Shown piece by piece: positions 1 through 8,194 of a stretch of DNA of 56,018 nt; positions within the stretch are counted from its first letter, which is position 1, and each line of letters opens with the position of its first letter. The DNA comes from an uncultured Verrucomicrobiota bacterium (GTDB lineage: Bacteria; Verrucomicrobiota; Verrucomicrobiia; Verrucomicrobiales; Verrucomicrobiaceae). Location: positions 1-56,018 of the forward strand of contig CAINGK010000217.1 in assembly GCA_903848465.1 (NCBI GenBank), given 5' to 3'. Below the pieces are notes generated by a model. It was not told the origin of the DNA. It saw only the letters and a program-made list of their open reading frames with translations, and ran no database searches. A program made the position numbers and the translations under genes.

Positions 1-140
1 ACAACAAGATCGGACGGCTCACCCGCATGGCCTATGGCTACCGTGACGTGGAGTTCCTCCACCTGCGCATCTACGCACTCCACGAGTCAAAAGACATACT
101 CACTGGCACCTGACCACCGCACCAACTTCTCGGATGAACC
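1..140 (+). mobile_element. 3' end of an ISL3-family insertion sequence
   Basis: The right end of an insertion sequence whose body lies outside the window. It holds the last 36 codons of a transposase (3-113) followed by a short non-coding tail. The likely outer end is at 140. Read on the minus strand, the element would begin GGTTCATCCGAGAAGTTGG (140 back to 122), which has the look of an ISL3-family terminal inverted repeat. Directly beyond it an M50 protease reading frame loses its family resemblance, which places the junction independently. ISL3 elements usually make 8-bp target duplications, so the 8 bases agatattc at 141-148 should also flank the unseen left end. The family call comes from the transposase C-terminus; the exact boundary is inferred. 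Confidence 0.6.
3..113 (+). CDS. ISL3-family transposase, C-terminal fragment
   Basis: The frame is open from the window edge to a TGA at 111-113 and encodes 36 residues starting NKIGRLTRMAYGYRDVEF. The pattern N-K-I/L-x(4)-R-x-A-Y-G-Y/F-R-D-x-E-Y/F-x-x-L-R/K-I is the usual end of DDE transposases of the ISL3 (IS204/IS1001/IS1096/IS1165) group, just after the catalytic Glu. The gene is cut by the window start, so intactness of the transposase cannot be judged. Because an inverted-repeat-like end and a broken gene follow at once, this is part of an inserted element and not a host gene. Confidence 0.6.
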   Translation, partial: NKIGRLTRMAYGYRDVEFLHLRIYALHESKDILTGT

Positions 141-582
141 AGATATTCCACATCATGAGCTTTTCGAAGAAGCCGCCTGATTTGAGAAAATCGTAGCCGG
201 GATGGAACGCGGTCTCGATGCCGAAGACCAACCAGATAGCCGCCGCGATGATCACGTTGACCATGGGGCCGCTGATGGCCACGACTAACTCCTCCGAAGG
301 CTTGCGTGGCATGCGCTCCAGCCGGGCCACGCCGCCGATGGGCAGCAGGGTGATGTCCGGTGTACGGATGCCATAGCCCCGTGCGGCCAGGACGTGGCCA
401 AACTCATGCAGTACCACACAGGCGAACATGATGGTGATGAAGAGCGTCGATTCGAGCGCAGCGGGAAGGCCCTGCCCAGAGAGAAAACTTTGGCTGGCGA
501 CAAACAGCAGCAATAGCAAGAAGGTGACGTGAACGCGGACCTCGGTGCCAGCCAAGGTGAAGAGACGAAAGGACCATTTCAT
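141..582 (-). pseudogene. M50-family (site-2 protease-like) membrane metalloprotease, truncated by an IS
   Basis: The N-terminal part of an intramembrane zinc metalloprotease of the S2P/M50 type related to SpoIVFB-like proteins. About 147 residues remain, where relatives have about 350-400. Visible are a first hydrophobic segment (FLLLLLFVA), the zinc-binding motif HEFGH in a transmembrane helix, and the family stretch ITLLPIGGVARLERMPRKP. The second metal-ligand motif (N-x-x-P-x-x-P-x-D-G) and any CBS domains are missing: family similarity stops at 141, where ISL3-type DNA begins, and the frame runs on to a chance stop at 100-102. It is very probably non-functional because the Asp ligand is lost. 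It sits 14 bases downstream of the SulP gene on the same strand and may have been co-transcribed with it. Confidence 0.75.
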
Positions 583-596
583 AGAGGAGGACGAAG

Positions 597-2450
597 CTAG
601 GGCTTGGGAGATTTGGATGGATCGTAGTAGATACGCACCTCGGCATCTTTGATGCCGAGAATCTCCTGCGCACGGCGCAAGGCGTTGCGGGTGGACAGAT
701 TGGGGTTGGACGGACTGGCGGGGAAGAGGTTGTCCTTGCCGATGACTTCCACCATGCCGGCGTCTTTCAGCACGCGGTACAGATCCTTCAACACGCCGCT
801 GACGATGATGTCACGCCCGTCGGCGCGCAGGGTGCGCGTCAGTTCTTCGATGGCCATGGCGCAGGTGGCGTCGAGGTGGCGTGCGTTCTTGAGCCGCAGG
901 ATGACGATCCGCAGATTGGGGTCGGAGCAGGAGCGCTGGATCTGCGTGCGGAAGATATCGGCGGAGGCAAAGAACAGATCGCCCTCGACATGTACAATCG
1001 AAATGGCCGGATGCTGGCGTCCGCCCTGGAGCGCCTCGGCCAGATTGCCTTCCTCATTGAAGACGTATTCCACCAGCGAGGGCTGGCTGGCCTTGTGCAG
1101 GTAGAGGATGATGGAGATGCCCACGCCGGTGAAGATGGCCACGTGCAGGGGCACCAGCAATGTAGCGATGAAGGTCGTGAGAAACGCCACCGCGTCCGAT
1201 CCGGTGGCGCGCAGGGAGATGCGGATCTGCCGCTTGTTGATGAGGGCCACAGCCACGCAGATGACCATCGCACCGAGCGCGGCCTTAGGTACATAAGCCA
1301 CCAGCGGGCCAATCGTGAGCGCTGCCACCAGACACACCACGCCGCTGACAATGGCGGATATTGGAGAGACCGCGCCGCTCTCATACGCTGCCAGCGAACG
1401 GGTGAGGGAATGAGACGCGGGCATGCCGCTGAGATAGGCGCAGGCCAGATTTGCTGCGCCGAGGCTGAGCATGTCCTGATTGGCATCCACGTTGTGTCCC
1501 GAGCGGCTGGCCAGGGTGCGCGCCATGGCGGAGTTTTCCATCATCGCCACAAACGCGAGCGAGAGTGCTAGCCCAAAGAGCTGGCTGAACTGCGCGGAGG
1601 CACTGCCGCTGGTGAAGTCTGGGAAGGGCGGCAGCAAGGTGCGCCAGGTGAATGACAAATCGGAATAGGTGGCGACCTGCCAGCCCACTTTGTTCATCAA
1701 CAAGGCGATGAGTGACATGAGGATGAGCGTGAGGGTGAGTGCCGGGAAGCGTTTGCCAAAACGTTTGAAGCCGTAGTAGCTGCCAATGGCGAGGGCGGTG
1801 ATCAGCACGCTCGGCCAGTGTATGGACGGTAGATGGCCCAGCACCGCATGCAGATCGGAGACCAGGGTGCGCGCGACAGGTTTGCCAGGGGCATCGGCAA
1901 TCTGCTGGCCGAGCACCACCGGGAGCTGATGGGCAAACATTTGCAAAGCTGCGCCAGTAAGATAGGCCACCACCACCGCGCGGCTGATGAAGCGCGCCAT
2001 GTCTGCCACGCGGAAATAGGCCCCGAAGATCAGCAGCGCGCCCACGAGAAACACGAGCATCGGCATTGAGGCCAGTTGGTTCAGGTTGGGAAAGGCGGCG
2101 AAGTAGGACGACACCATGAAGGCCGTGGCATTCGTCGGCCCATAGATGGAGTGCCGGGAACTCATCAGCAGCGCGCCGACCACGCAGGCCACCGCTGAAC
2201 AGGTGATGCCATAGGCCAGCGGCAGCCCGGCTACGACGGCAAACGCCATGCCCTGCGGGATGGCCAGCAGGGCACCATCCAGCCCGCTCCTGATGTCCGC
2301 TTTGAGAAACTCCTTGGTGTACCCTTTCAGCATCTGCCGCAGCGGAAAGGGATCGAGCTCACTTTCTGCGGTCATGGTTTTCAGCCACGCCCGGCCCTGA
2401 CGTGCGAAGTCACGCAATTGCTGGAGCCGGGTTCGTAGGTGGGAAGGCAA
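597..2450 (-). CDS. SulP family anion (sulfate/bicarbonate-type) transporter with STAS domain
   Basis: A 617-residue inner-membrane secondary transporter of the SulP/SLC26 family, which carries sulfate, bicarbonate or other anions. The N-terminal membrane domain contains the family signature around residues 62-81 (AIPQGMAFAVVAGLPLAYG) and the GPTNATAF segment near 104, then about a dozen hydrophobic helices. A cytoplasmic STAS domain follows at about 475-575, beginning IVHVEGDLFFASADIF. Length is normal for the family. Substrate cannot be read from sequence. The cys genes are 38 kb away, so a sulfate role is not supported by context. The truncated M50 protease lies immediately downstream. The start gives a roughly 50-residue soluble N-terminus as in relatives. 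Confidence 0.9.
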   Translation of the reverse strand: MPSHLRTRLQQLRDFARQGRAWLKTMTAESELDPFPLRQMLKGYTKEFLKADIRSGLDGALLAIPQGMAFAVVAGLPLAYGITCSAVACVVGALLMSSRHSIYGPTNATAFMVSSYFAAFPNLNQLASMPMLVFLVGALLIFGAYFRVADMARFISRAVVVAYLTGAALQMFAHQLPVVLGQQIADAPGKPVARTLVSDLHAVLGHLPSIHWPSVLITALAIGSYYGFKRFGKRFPALTLTLILMSLIALLMNKVGWQVATYSDLSFTWRTLLPPFPDFTSGSASAQFSQLFGLALSLAFVAMMENSAMARTLASRSGHNVDANQDMLSLGAANLACAYLSGMPASHSLTRSLAAYESGAVSPISAIVSGVVCLVAALTIGPLVAYVPKAALGAMVICVAVALINKRQIRISLRATGSDAVAFLTTFIATLLVPLHVAIFTGVGISIILYLHKASQPSLVEYVFNEEGNLAEALQGGRQHPAISIVHVEGDLFFASADIFRTQIQRSCSDPNLRIVILRLKNARHLDATCAMAIEELTRTLRADGRDIIVSGVLKDLYRVLKDAGMVEVIGKDNLFPASPSNPNLSTRNALRRAQEILGIKDAEVRIYYDPSKSPKP

Positions 2451-2562
2451 GACAAACTCCTTGGAAACGCTTGGCCCAAGCTAGACGCATCAGCGCAGAT
2501 CACAAGCGCTGTACATCGGCGATTGCTGCTGGACTCGGGCCACGGCCCAATCACCTTCTCCC

Positions 2563-2859
2563 ATGCCCGCAGACGCTGACGAACCGATCCCCGAGGTGGT
2601 GGAGCACCCCATCGGCCCGGAACTCGATCTGCACACCTTCCGTCCGAATGAAATCGGGAGCCTGCTGCCCGAATACTTCGCCGAATGCCGCAAGCGCGGC
2701 ATCTTGCGTGTACGCATCATTCATGGCAAAGGCAGCGGTGCCCTGCGAACTGGCGTGCATCAATTACTTGGGAAGCTGCCGGAAGTTCAGCAGTTCGTTT
2801 GGCCTGCGGATGAGGCGAGCGGCTCGTGGGGAGCGACTTGGGTGGTGTTGAAAGCCTGA
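2563..2859 (+). CDS. Smr-domain protein
   Basis: A 98-residue protein that is almost entirely a Smr (small MutS-related) domain, the nuclease/nucleic-acid-binding module at the C-terminus of MutS2 and in stand-alone Smr proteins. The signature L-D-L-H-T-F-R-P is at residues 21-28 and the second conserved motif HGKGSGALR at 54-62. The domain ends near the C-terminus at ATWVVL. The small size matches single-domain Smr proteins of verrucomicrobia. It is divergent from the SulP gene (113 bases between starts) and convergent with the 108-residue gene, so it is probably monocistronic. The domain is clear; whether it cuts DNA or RNA here is not known. Confidence 0.85.
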   Translation: MPADADEPIPEVVEHPIGPELDLHTFRPNEIGSLLPEYFAECRKRGILRVRIIHGKGSGALRTGVHQLLGKLPEVQQFVWPADEASGSWGATWVVLKA

Positions 2860-2864
2860 GCAGG

Positions 2865-3191
2865 TCAGTTGCGTTCCGACCTCCAATATTCCACGAGTTC
2901 CTTCCACGGATGCCAGATGGAACGCTCCTCATCATCTTCGTCGATGTTCAATCCGCGGGCGTGAAACCACAGGAAGAGTTCGTGCCGTTTGCGGATGCTG
3001 GACTTCTGGGCATCGGGAGCGAGGCGGCTTTCATCATCTGCCATCACGTTGTAGTCCAAGCGGTTGGACAAAATGACCGTTTTGGGAGTCGTCAGGCGGT
3101 AAAAAAGATGAAGGCAGTCGGGTCCATAAAAAACCACAAACAGTAGCGCCAAGGCTCCAATGCCTGCCTTCCAAAGGTTTTTGCGCCTCAT
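2865..3191 (-). CDS. Hypothetical single-pass membrane protein
   Basis: 108 residues, not recognised. A short basic N-terminus (MRRKNLWK) precedes one hydrophobic segment (about residues 9-25, AGIGALALLFVVFYGPD). The remainder is a hydrophilic domain rich in Arg, Asp and Glu with several Trp residues near the end. This suggests a type II membrane-anchored or secreted protein. It starts 8 bases after the stop of the next upstream gene (3697-3200), so the two are probably one transcript. No functional motif was seen. Confidence 0.6.
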   Translation of the reverse strand: MRRKNLWKAGIGALALLFVVFYGPDCLHLFYRLTTPKTVILSNRLDYNVMADDESRLAPDAQKSSIRKRHELFLWFHARGLNIDEDDEERSIWHPWKELVEYWRSERN

Positions 3192-3199
3192 GGTCTAAA

Positions 3200-3697
3200 T
3201 TACAACCCCCAGTCCGCACTCGTCCACACCTTCGGCTTGGCATTCTCCAGTTTCTCCAAATCCAGTGGGGTGCTGTTTTTGATTTCGAGTTTTTGGCTGC
3301 GGATTTCCAGGGTGAGGGGGCCGGTGAGGTCGGTTTTTTCTAGCCAGAAGCGCAGGCGGACGTCGCCGGTGGTCTGGGATTCGATGCTGGGTGGGCGCTC
3401 CACGGGGAGGATGAAGAGGGGGACGTCCTTGCCGGCGGCATTGAGCAGGCGCACGTCTGGCGGCTGCATGGAGAGCGGGCGGGGGCTGGTATTCTTGTAG
3501 CGGACTTCCAGATCCAGCCGGGCATTGCCAAAATCTCGCTCCAGCGTGCAGCGGCGGAGTTGCAGGGGGGAAGCGGTGGTTAATTCGGTTTCGGGGCCAA
3601 TTTCGGCTGGATTTGGGGCCGATGGAAAGGACCACCAGATGGCGATTCCGCCTGCGATGAGCAGCAGCCAGACCTCAAATCTCTGAAAAATACGCAT
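3200..3697 (-). CDS. Hypothetical membrane-anchored protein
   Basis: 165 residues, not recognised. The frame is open further upstream, but the ATG at 3697 begins a sensible N-terminal anchor (MRIFQRFEVWLLLIAGGIAI) and the longer frame only covers antisense of the tig promoter region and gene, so this start was chosen. After the anchor the protein is hydrophilic and beta-strand-rich (for example RLDLEVRYKN, GDVRLRFWLEK), consistent with a small extracytoplasmic immunoglobulin-like or DUF-type domain. It is the first gene of a two-gene minus-strand unit with the 108-residue protein and is divergent from tig (138 bases between starts). Confidence 0.6.
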   Translation of the reverse strand: MRIFQRFEVWLLLIAGGIAIWWSFPSAPNPAEIGPETELTTASPLQLRRCTLERDFGNARLDLEVRYKNTSPRPLSMQPPDVRLLNAAGKDVPLFILPVERPPSIESQTTGDVRLRFWLEKTDLTGPLTLEIRSQKLEIKNSTPLDLEKLENAKPKVWTSADWGL

Positions 3698-3835
3698 GCA
3701 GGCTAAATTCGGGGATGTCGTTCTCTGTTTGTCAAAACCGTCAAACTGTCTATCATGCGCGCCCCTCCGGCCCGGACGCGGTTCCCACCGCCCGGTTGTT
3801 GCGATGGAAAACACTTCGCCCCTAACCTCTTTCTC

Positions 3836-5185
3836 ATGAACATCAACGTCGAACATCAGCCTAACTGCCGCGCCGTCGCCCACGTCCGCGTTCCTTCCGA
3901 CCAGGTCGGCAAAGAACGTGACGCGATCATCACCTACTTCGCCGGCATGGTACGCCTGCCTGGCTATCGCCCTGGCAAAACGCCGAAGAGCATCGTCGCC
4001 AAGCGCTACGAGAACGAAGTGAAGGACGAACTGGAGAAGAAGCTCATCAGCGAAGGCCTGCGTCAGGCGGTGAAGAGCGAAGGTCTCGAACTCCTGAACG
4101 TCCTGGCCGTGAACGACAAGATGTATCACGACACGGACAAGAGCTTTAGCTTCACCATTGAGATGAGCCTCGCGCCGAAGTTTGAGTTGCCTGAGTACAC
4201 CGGCATCCCGGTGAAGCTCCCGCGCATCGAAGTCACTGACGCGGATGTGGACCATGATCTCCTCCACCTGCGCGAAAACCAGGCCACCTACGAAGACGTG
4301 GAACGCGTTGCCGTACTGGGTGATGTCGTGGTACTCAGCGTCACCGGTAGCCTCGACGGCCAGCCGATTGGCGAAGCGATGCCGGACGCGCCTGCCCACC
4401 TTAAAGAGATGAAGGAAAACTGGTTCCTGCTCGGCGAAGAAGACGATTTCCTCCCTGGCTACTACGCGGGCCTCGTGGGCATCGCCAAAGATGAGGAGCG
4501 CACGCTGAACATCACCATCGCGGAAGATTTTGGCTTTGAAGCCCTGCGTGGCAAGACCATCGCCCTAGCGGTGAAATGCCACGGCGTGAAGAACAAAGCC
4601 GTGCCGGAACTCACCGAAGAACTCATCAAGAAAGTCGGCGGTGATGACATGACGCTCGAAACCCTGCACGAAGAAGTGCGCGACGCCATCCGCCGCCGCC
4701 GTGAAAAGGCTCGCGATGCCGCGAAGTCCAATCAGGTCATCGCTCACTTGTTTGAAAAGGTGGAATTCGAACTCCCGCAGGAAGTCGTGAATCGCGAAGC
4801 CCAGCGCCGCACCAACGAAATCGCCCAGCGCGCCATGCAGCAGGGCATCGGCGAAGAAGAGCTGATGAAGCAGCAGGACGAGATCCTCAATAGCGCTACC
4901 AACCAGGCCCGCCAGAACGTCAAAGTCAGCTTCATCCTTGAGCAGATCGCCAAGAAGGAAGCCCTCGAAGTTCCTGGCCAGAAGATCGCCATGGCCCTGG
5001 CCCAGATCGCCGAGCGGCAGAAGATGCCCGCGAAGAAGTTCATGGCCGAAGCACAAAAGAACGGCCTGATCGACAACGTGCGCGGCGACTTGCTCCTGCA
5101 GGAAGCCATGGAGTTCCTCAAGGACAAGGCGGTCGTCGAAGAAACCGACCCCGAGCCGGAACACTGCGACACGCATAGCAAGTAA
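3836..5185 (+). CDS. tig: Trigger factor (ribosome-associated chaperone / peptidyl-prolyl isomerase)
   Basis: 449 residues, close to the usual 430-450. Trigger factor docks on ribosomal protein uL23 at the exit tunnel and shields nascent chains. The N-terminal ribosome-binding domain holds the signature loop G-Y-R-P-G-K-T-P at residues 43-50 (G-F-R-x-G-K-x-P in the family). An FKBP-like PPIase domain follows at about 160-245 and a long helical C-terminal chaperone domain from about 255. The frame opens at 3755, but the ATG at 3836 gives the standard N-terminus (MNINVE). The upstream extension is Pro/Arg-rich and unlike the family. It is followed by a strong terminator at 5238-5280. The clpP and clpX genes that often follow tig are absent here. 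Confidence 0.95.
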   Translation: MNINVEHQPNCRAVAHVRVPSDQVGKERDAIITYFAGMVRLPGYRPGKTPKSIVAKRYENEVKDELEKKLISEGLRQAVKSEGLELLNVLAVNDKMYHDTDKSFSFTIEMSLAPKFELPEYTGIPVKLPRIEVTDADVDHDLLHLRENQATYEDVERVAVLGDVVVLSVTGSLDGQPIGEAMPDAPAHLKEMKENWFLLGEEDDFLPGYYAGLVGIAKDEERTLNITIAEDFGFEALRGKTIALAVKCHGVKNKAVPELTEELIKKVGGDDMTLETLHEEVRDAIRRRREKARDAAKSNQVIAHLFEKVEFELPQEVVNREAQRRTNEIAQRAMQQGIGEEELMKQQDEILNSATNQARQNVKVSFILEQIAKKEALEVPGQKIAMALAQIAERQKMPAKKFMAEAQKNGLIDNVRGDLLLQEAMEFLKDKAVVEETDPEPEHCDTHSK

Positions 5186-5487
5186 ACATGGCGGAGCCGG
5201 GGCGGGGATTCGCCCGGGCATCGACAAAAGGTCACCGAAGGGTCAAGGAGGTCGTCACACGCCCCTTGGCCCTTCTTTTTGCGTGTGATCGAAGCTGGTC
5301 AGACGGTCTATGATGCGGCTTTTTAGCCGACTTTCCCACTTGCCAAATGCGGAACTTCTCCGAGACTCCAGGCCCTCTTGTCCGGGAGCTTTGTGGCTTT
5401 GCGGGACGAAAGCCCGCCGTGCGCCTCAGGAGTGGAGGTTTGCGTGCGGTACCCACCTAAACACTCGCAACCCGTAAATAACAGATA
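5186..5487. other. Intergenic region between tig and rpsA
   Basis: About 300 bases without a supported gene. It contains the tig terminator (5238-5280) and presumably the rpsA promoter and 5' leader in its last 150 bases. No convincing -35/-10 pair or riboswitch-like fold could be assigned by eye. The long minus-strand reading frame that spans this region is antisense to rpsA and is judged spurious. Confidence 0.5.
5238..5280 (+). terminator. Intrinsic terminator after tig
   Basis: An 11-base-pair stem with one G-U pair: AAGGGTCAAGG (5238-5248) against CCTTGGCCCTT (5264-5274), with a 15-base loop, followed by a C and five T residues. It lies 53 bases after the tig stop, in the right orientation. 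Confidence 0.8.
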
Positions 5488-7167
5488 ATGAGCGCAACCG
5501 CTACACTCGCAGAACTGATCGCAGGTTCTTTCCGCGAGCTTTCCGAAGGATCCATCGTCAAAGGCAAGATCCTCGAAATCAAACCGCAGGTCATCCTCGT
5601 CGATATCGGCTACAAGTCCGAAGGAGCCATCCCCTCCAACGAGTTCGAAGATGAAGACATCCAGGTAGGCGATGAGGTGGAAGTCCTCCTCGAACGCCTC
5701 GAAAACGACGAAGGCATGGTCGTTCTCTCCAAGGAGAAAGCCGCCCACCGTCAGAACTGGGAAAAGATCTACAACGTCTTCAAGGACGGCGGTCTCGTCA
5801 AAGGCAAGGTCAAGAGCGTCGTCAAAGGCGGCCTCATGGTCAACGTCGGCGTCGAAGCCTTCCTGCCCGGCAGCCAGATCGACATCATCCCGCCGAAGGA
5901 TCTCAACGAGTACGTCGGCAAGGTGTTCGAATTCAAGATCGTCAAGATCAACGACGAGCGCAAAAACATCGTCCTTTCCCGTCGCGAAGTCATCGAAGCG
6001 GAGCGCGCCGAACAGCGCCAGAAGTTCCTCGACGGCGTCACCCCTGGCGACAAGGTCATCGGGATCGTCAAGAACATCACCGACTTCGGTGCGTTCGTGG
6101 ACCTCAACGGCATGGACGGACTGCTCCACATCACGGACATGTCCTGGGGCCGCCTCAACCATCCTTCCGAAATGCTTGGAATCGGTCAGAAGATCGAAGT
6201 CCAGATTCTCGAAGTCAATCGCGAGAAGGAGCGTGTCTCCCTCGGCCTCAAGCAGTTGCAGAACAATCCTTGGGAAAACATCGAAGCCCGTTACCCCGTC
6301 GGCCAGCGCGTGCGCGGCAAGGTCACGAAGCTCGTCGCCTACGGCGCGTTTGTGGAAGTGGAAGAAGGCGTCGAAGGCCTCGTCCACGTCTCCGAACTGT
6401 CCTGGACGAAGCGCATCGCGCGTCCTTCGGACGTTCTCACCGTCGGTCAGGAAATCGAAGCTTCCGTCCTTGGCATCAACAAGGAAGAGCGCAAGATCAG
6501 CCTCGGCGTGCGTCAGCTCGACACCAATCCTTGGGACGACATTGACGCTCGTTACCCGATTGGCACTCAGATGAAGCGTGCCGTCCGCAACCTCACCGCT
6601 TACGGTGCGTTTGTGGAGCTGGAAGAAGGCATCGACGGCATGATCCACGTGTCCGACCTGAGCTGGACCCGCAAGATCAACCATCCTTCCGAGCTCCTCA
6701 AGAAGGGCCAGGAAGTGGACGCCGTGGTTCTCGGCATCGACAAGGCCAACCAGCGCATCAGCCTGGGCATGAAGCAGCTCGACACGGACCCATGGTCCAT
6801 CATCGACACCCGCTTCAAGGTGGGCGACGTCGTGAAGGGCCGCGTGGCGAAGATCGCCAGCTTCGGCGCCTTCGTCGAACTGGAAGACGACATCGACGGC
6901 CTCGTACACATCTCGCAGATCAGCGAAGACCGCATCGAGAAGGTCAAGGACAAGCTCAACGTGGGCGACGAAGTGGAAGCACGCGTCATCAAAGTGGACA
7001 AGGTGGAGCGCCGTATCGGCCTTTCCATCAAGGCCATGAACTACAGCGAAGCCGACATCCAGAAGGAAAGCCAGGCCTTCGAAGCGCTACGCCCAAGCAC
7101 CGACCTCGTCGGTCTGGAGCAGGCCTTCAAGTTCGCCACCGAAGAGTGGCGTCCAGGCGGCCAGTAA
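5488..7167 (+). CDS. rpsA: 30S ribosomal protein S1
   Basis: 559 residues with six S1 (OB-fold RNA-binding) repeats, as in the long S1 of Gram-negative bacteria. S1 binds mRNA upstream of the start codon and helps initiate translation. Repeats begin near residues 21, 107, 193, 278, 365 and 452. Repeats 3 to 6 show the best match to the consensus, with recurring G-x-V-x-x-I/L-x-x-F/Y-G-A-F-V-x-L/V and G-L-V-H-I/V-S elements. It ends in a short linker (DLVGLEQAFKFATEEW). It is flanked by terminators on both sides, so it is monocistronic. A 528-codon antisense frame is an artefact of its repeated GC-rich codons. Confidence 0.95.
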   Translation: MSATATLAELIAGSFRELSEGSIVKGKILEIKPQVILVDIGYKSEGAIPSNEFEDEDIQVGDEVEVLLERLENDEGMVVLSKEKAAHRQNWEKIYNVFKDGGLVKGKVKSVVKGGLMVNVGVEAFLPGSQIDIIPPKDLNEYVGKVFEFKIVKINDERKNIVLSRREVIEAERAEQRQKFLDGVTPGDKVIGIVKNITDFGAFVDLNGMDGLLHITDMSWGRLNHPSEMLGIGQKIEVQILEVNREKERVSLGLKQLQNNPWENIEARYPVGQRVRGKVTKLVAYGAFVEVEEGVEGLVHVSELSWTKRIARPSDVLTVGQEIEASVLGINKEERKISLGVRQLDTNPWDDIDARYPIGTQMKRAVRNLTAYGAFVELEEGIDGMIHVSDLSWTRKINHPSELLKKGQEVDAVVLGIDKANQRISLGMKQLDTDPWSIIDTRFKVGDVVKGRVAKIASFGAFVELEDDIDGLVHISQISEDRIEKVKDKLNVGDEVEARVIKVDKVERRIGLSIKAMNYSEADIQKESQAFEALRPSTDLVGLEQAFKFATEEWRPGGQ

Positions 7168-7202
7168 TCCGCGATCTGAGACTCAACATCCAATCAACCA
7201 CG

Positions 7203-7230
7203 AAGGGACGCCGCAAGGCGTCCCTTTTTC
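7203..7230 (+). terminator. Intrinsic terminator after rpsA
   Basis: A perfect 10-base-pair stem, AAGGGACGCC / GGCGTCCCTT, closed by a GCAA tetraloop (7213-7216) and followed by TTTC TTT. It lies 35 bases after the rpsA stop. Confidence 0.9.
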
Positions 7231-7292
7231 TTTGAACAATCTTCTGACATTTTCCCTCTGGCAGTCTCCTGCGAAGGAGCGCAATTTTAAGG

Positions 7293-8156
7293 ATGCCTGA
7301 GGACGTTCCTTCAACATTATCAGAAACGCGCCGTACGTGGCTGCAGCGTGGCCTGCTGGCATTGCCTGCGGCGCTCACAGGCTGTGCAGGCTCTGCCTCC
7401 TCGGTGCTCGGCTTCTCGGCGCGTAAAACGCGCGCGCAGTGGGAGTATCACAACCGCTTCCTCGCATCGGGTGCCCGCTTGCGCTTTCGCTCTCACAGCG
7501 CGCATGGCAGGCCGTGGACGTCCAGTATGCAGCAGACCTATTACGCGCATCGGCGTGATCCACGGGTCGGCTACGCGGTTAAAAACCTCGCGACAGGTCA
7601 GTACCTCGCCGAATTTCAGGCGGACAAACTCTTCATGGGTGGCTCGATGCCCAAGCCAGCCGTGGCAGCGGTGCTGCTGGAAAAACGCCGTGGCAATCTC
7701 ACGCGCGATGAATTTCAGAACATCGTTTATGCCTGTGATCAAAGCATCAATGCCTCCTGGTATTACCTGATGGCCCGCATCACGCATGCCGATGAGCAGT
7801 ACTTTGAGCGGAAGTACAACCTGCCCAATGTCGAGATCATCAACAACTGGCAGTCCCCGCGCTTCTACGCCGAGTTTTACGAGCGCTGCGTGAACTACCG
7901 TCTCGACTACGGCTGCGAGTTACTGCTGGAGGCCATGCGGCGGGATCAGTATGGCCTTGGTCGCTGGGTCTTACCTGCCAACATCACCTACATCGGCGGC
8001 AAGACGGGCAACTACGGCGAATGGGATCACGAATCCCTGTTTTTTTATTACCGCAACACCCCGTACGCCATCGTGCTCTACACGCGTGGCAACTTCGCTG
8101 GTGGCAACCAGCTCGGCTGCATGATGGGCGGCTTGTTCTACGACTACTGCAGGTGA
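7293..8156 (+). CDS. Exported class A beta-lactamase-like serine hydrolase
   Basis: 287 residues. The N-terminus (TRRTWLQRG, then a hydrophobic run ending ALTGC) looks like a twin-arginine signal that may also be a lipobox with Cys31. All three motifs of penicillin-recognising serine enzymes are present in order: S118-M-P-K121 (nucleophile and base), S151-I-N153 (SxN) and K237-T-G239. The order and spacing resemble class A beta-lactamases and PBP4/5-like DD-peptidases, but the chain is divergent and no omega-loop E-x-x-L-N motif was recognised. The likely role is a periplasmic peptidoglycan or amide/ester hydrolase; true beta-lactamase activity is not supported. It is monocistronic after rpsA and convergent with the next gene. 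Confidence 0.7.
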   Translation: MPEDVPSTLSETRRTWLQRGLLALPAALTGCAGSASSVLGFSARKTRAQWEYHNRFLASGARLRFRSHSAHGRPWTSSMQQTYYAHRRDPRVGYAVKNLATGQYLAEFQADKLFMGGSMPKPAVAAVLLEKRRGNLTRDEFQNIVYACDQSINASWYYLMARITHADEQYFERKYNLPNVEIINNWQSPRFYAEFYERCVNYRLDYGCELLLEAMRRDQYGLGRWVLPANITYIGGKTGNYGEWDHESLFFYYRNTPYAIVLYTRGNFAGGNQLGCMMGGLFYDYCR

Positions 8157-8194
8157 GCGTAGCCAGAGAATAAGTGAAGGTGTGGCAGCGTGAG

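Noticed and set aside
5323..6909. 528-codon minus-strand open frame over rpsA
   Set aside because: It is antisense to the clearly real S1 gene; its Asp/Val/Phe-rich translation mirrors the repeated codons of the S1 domains.
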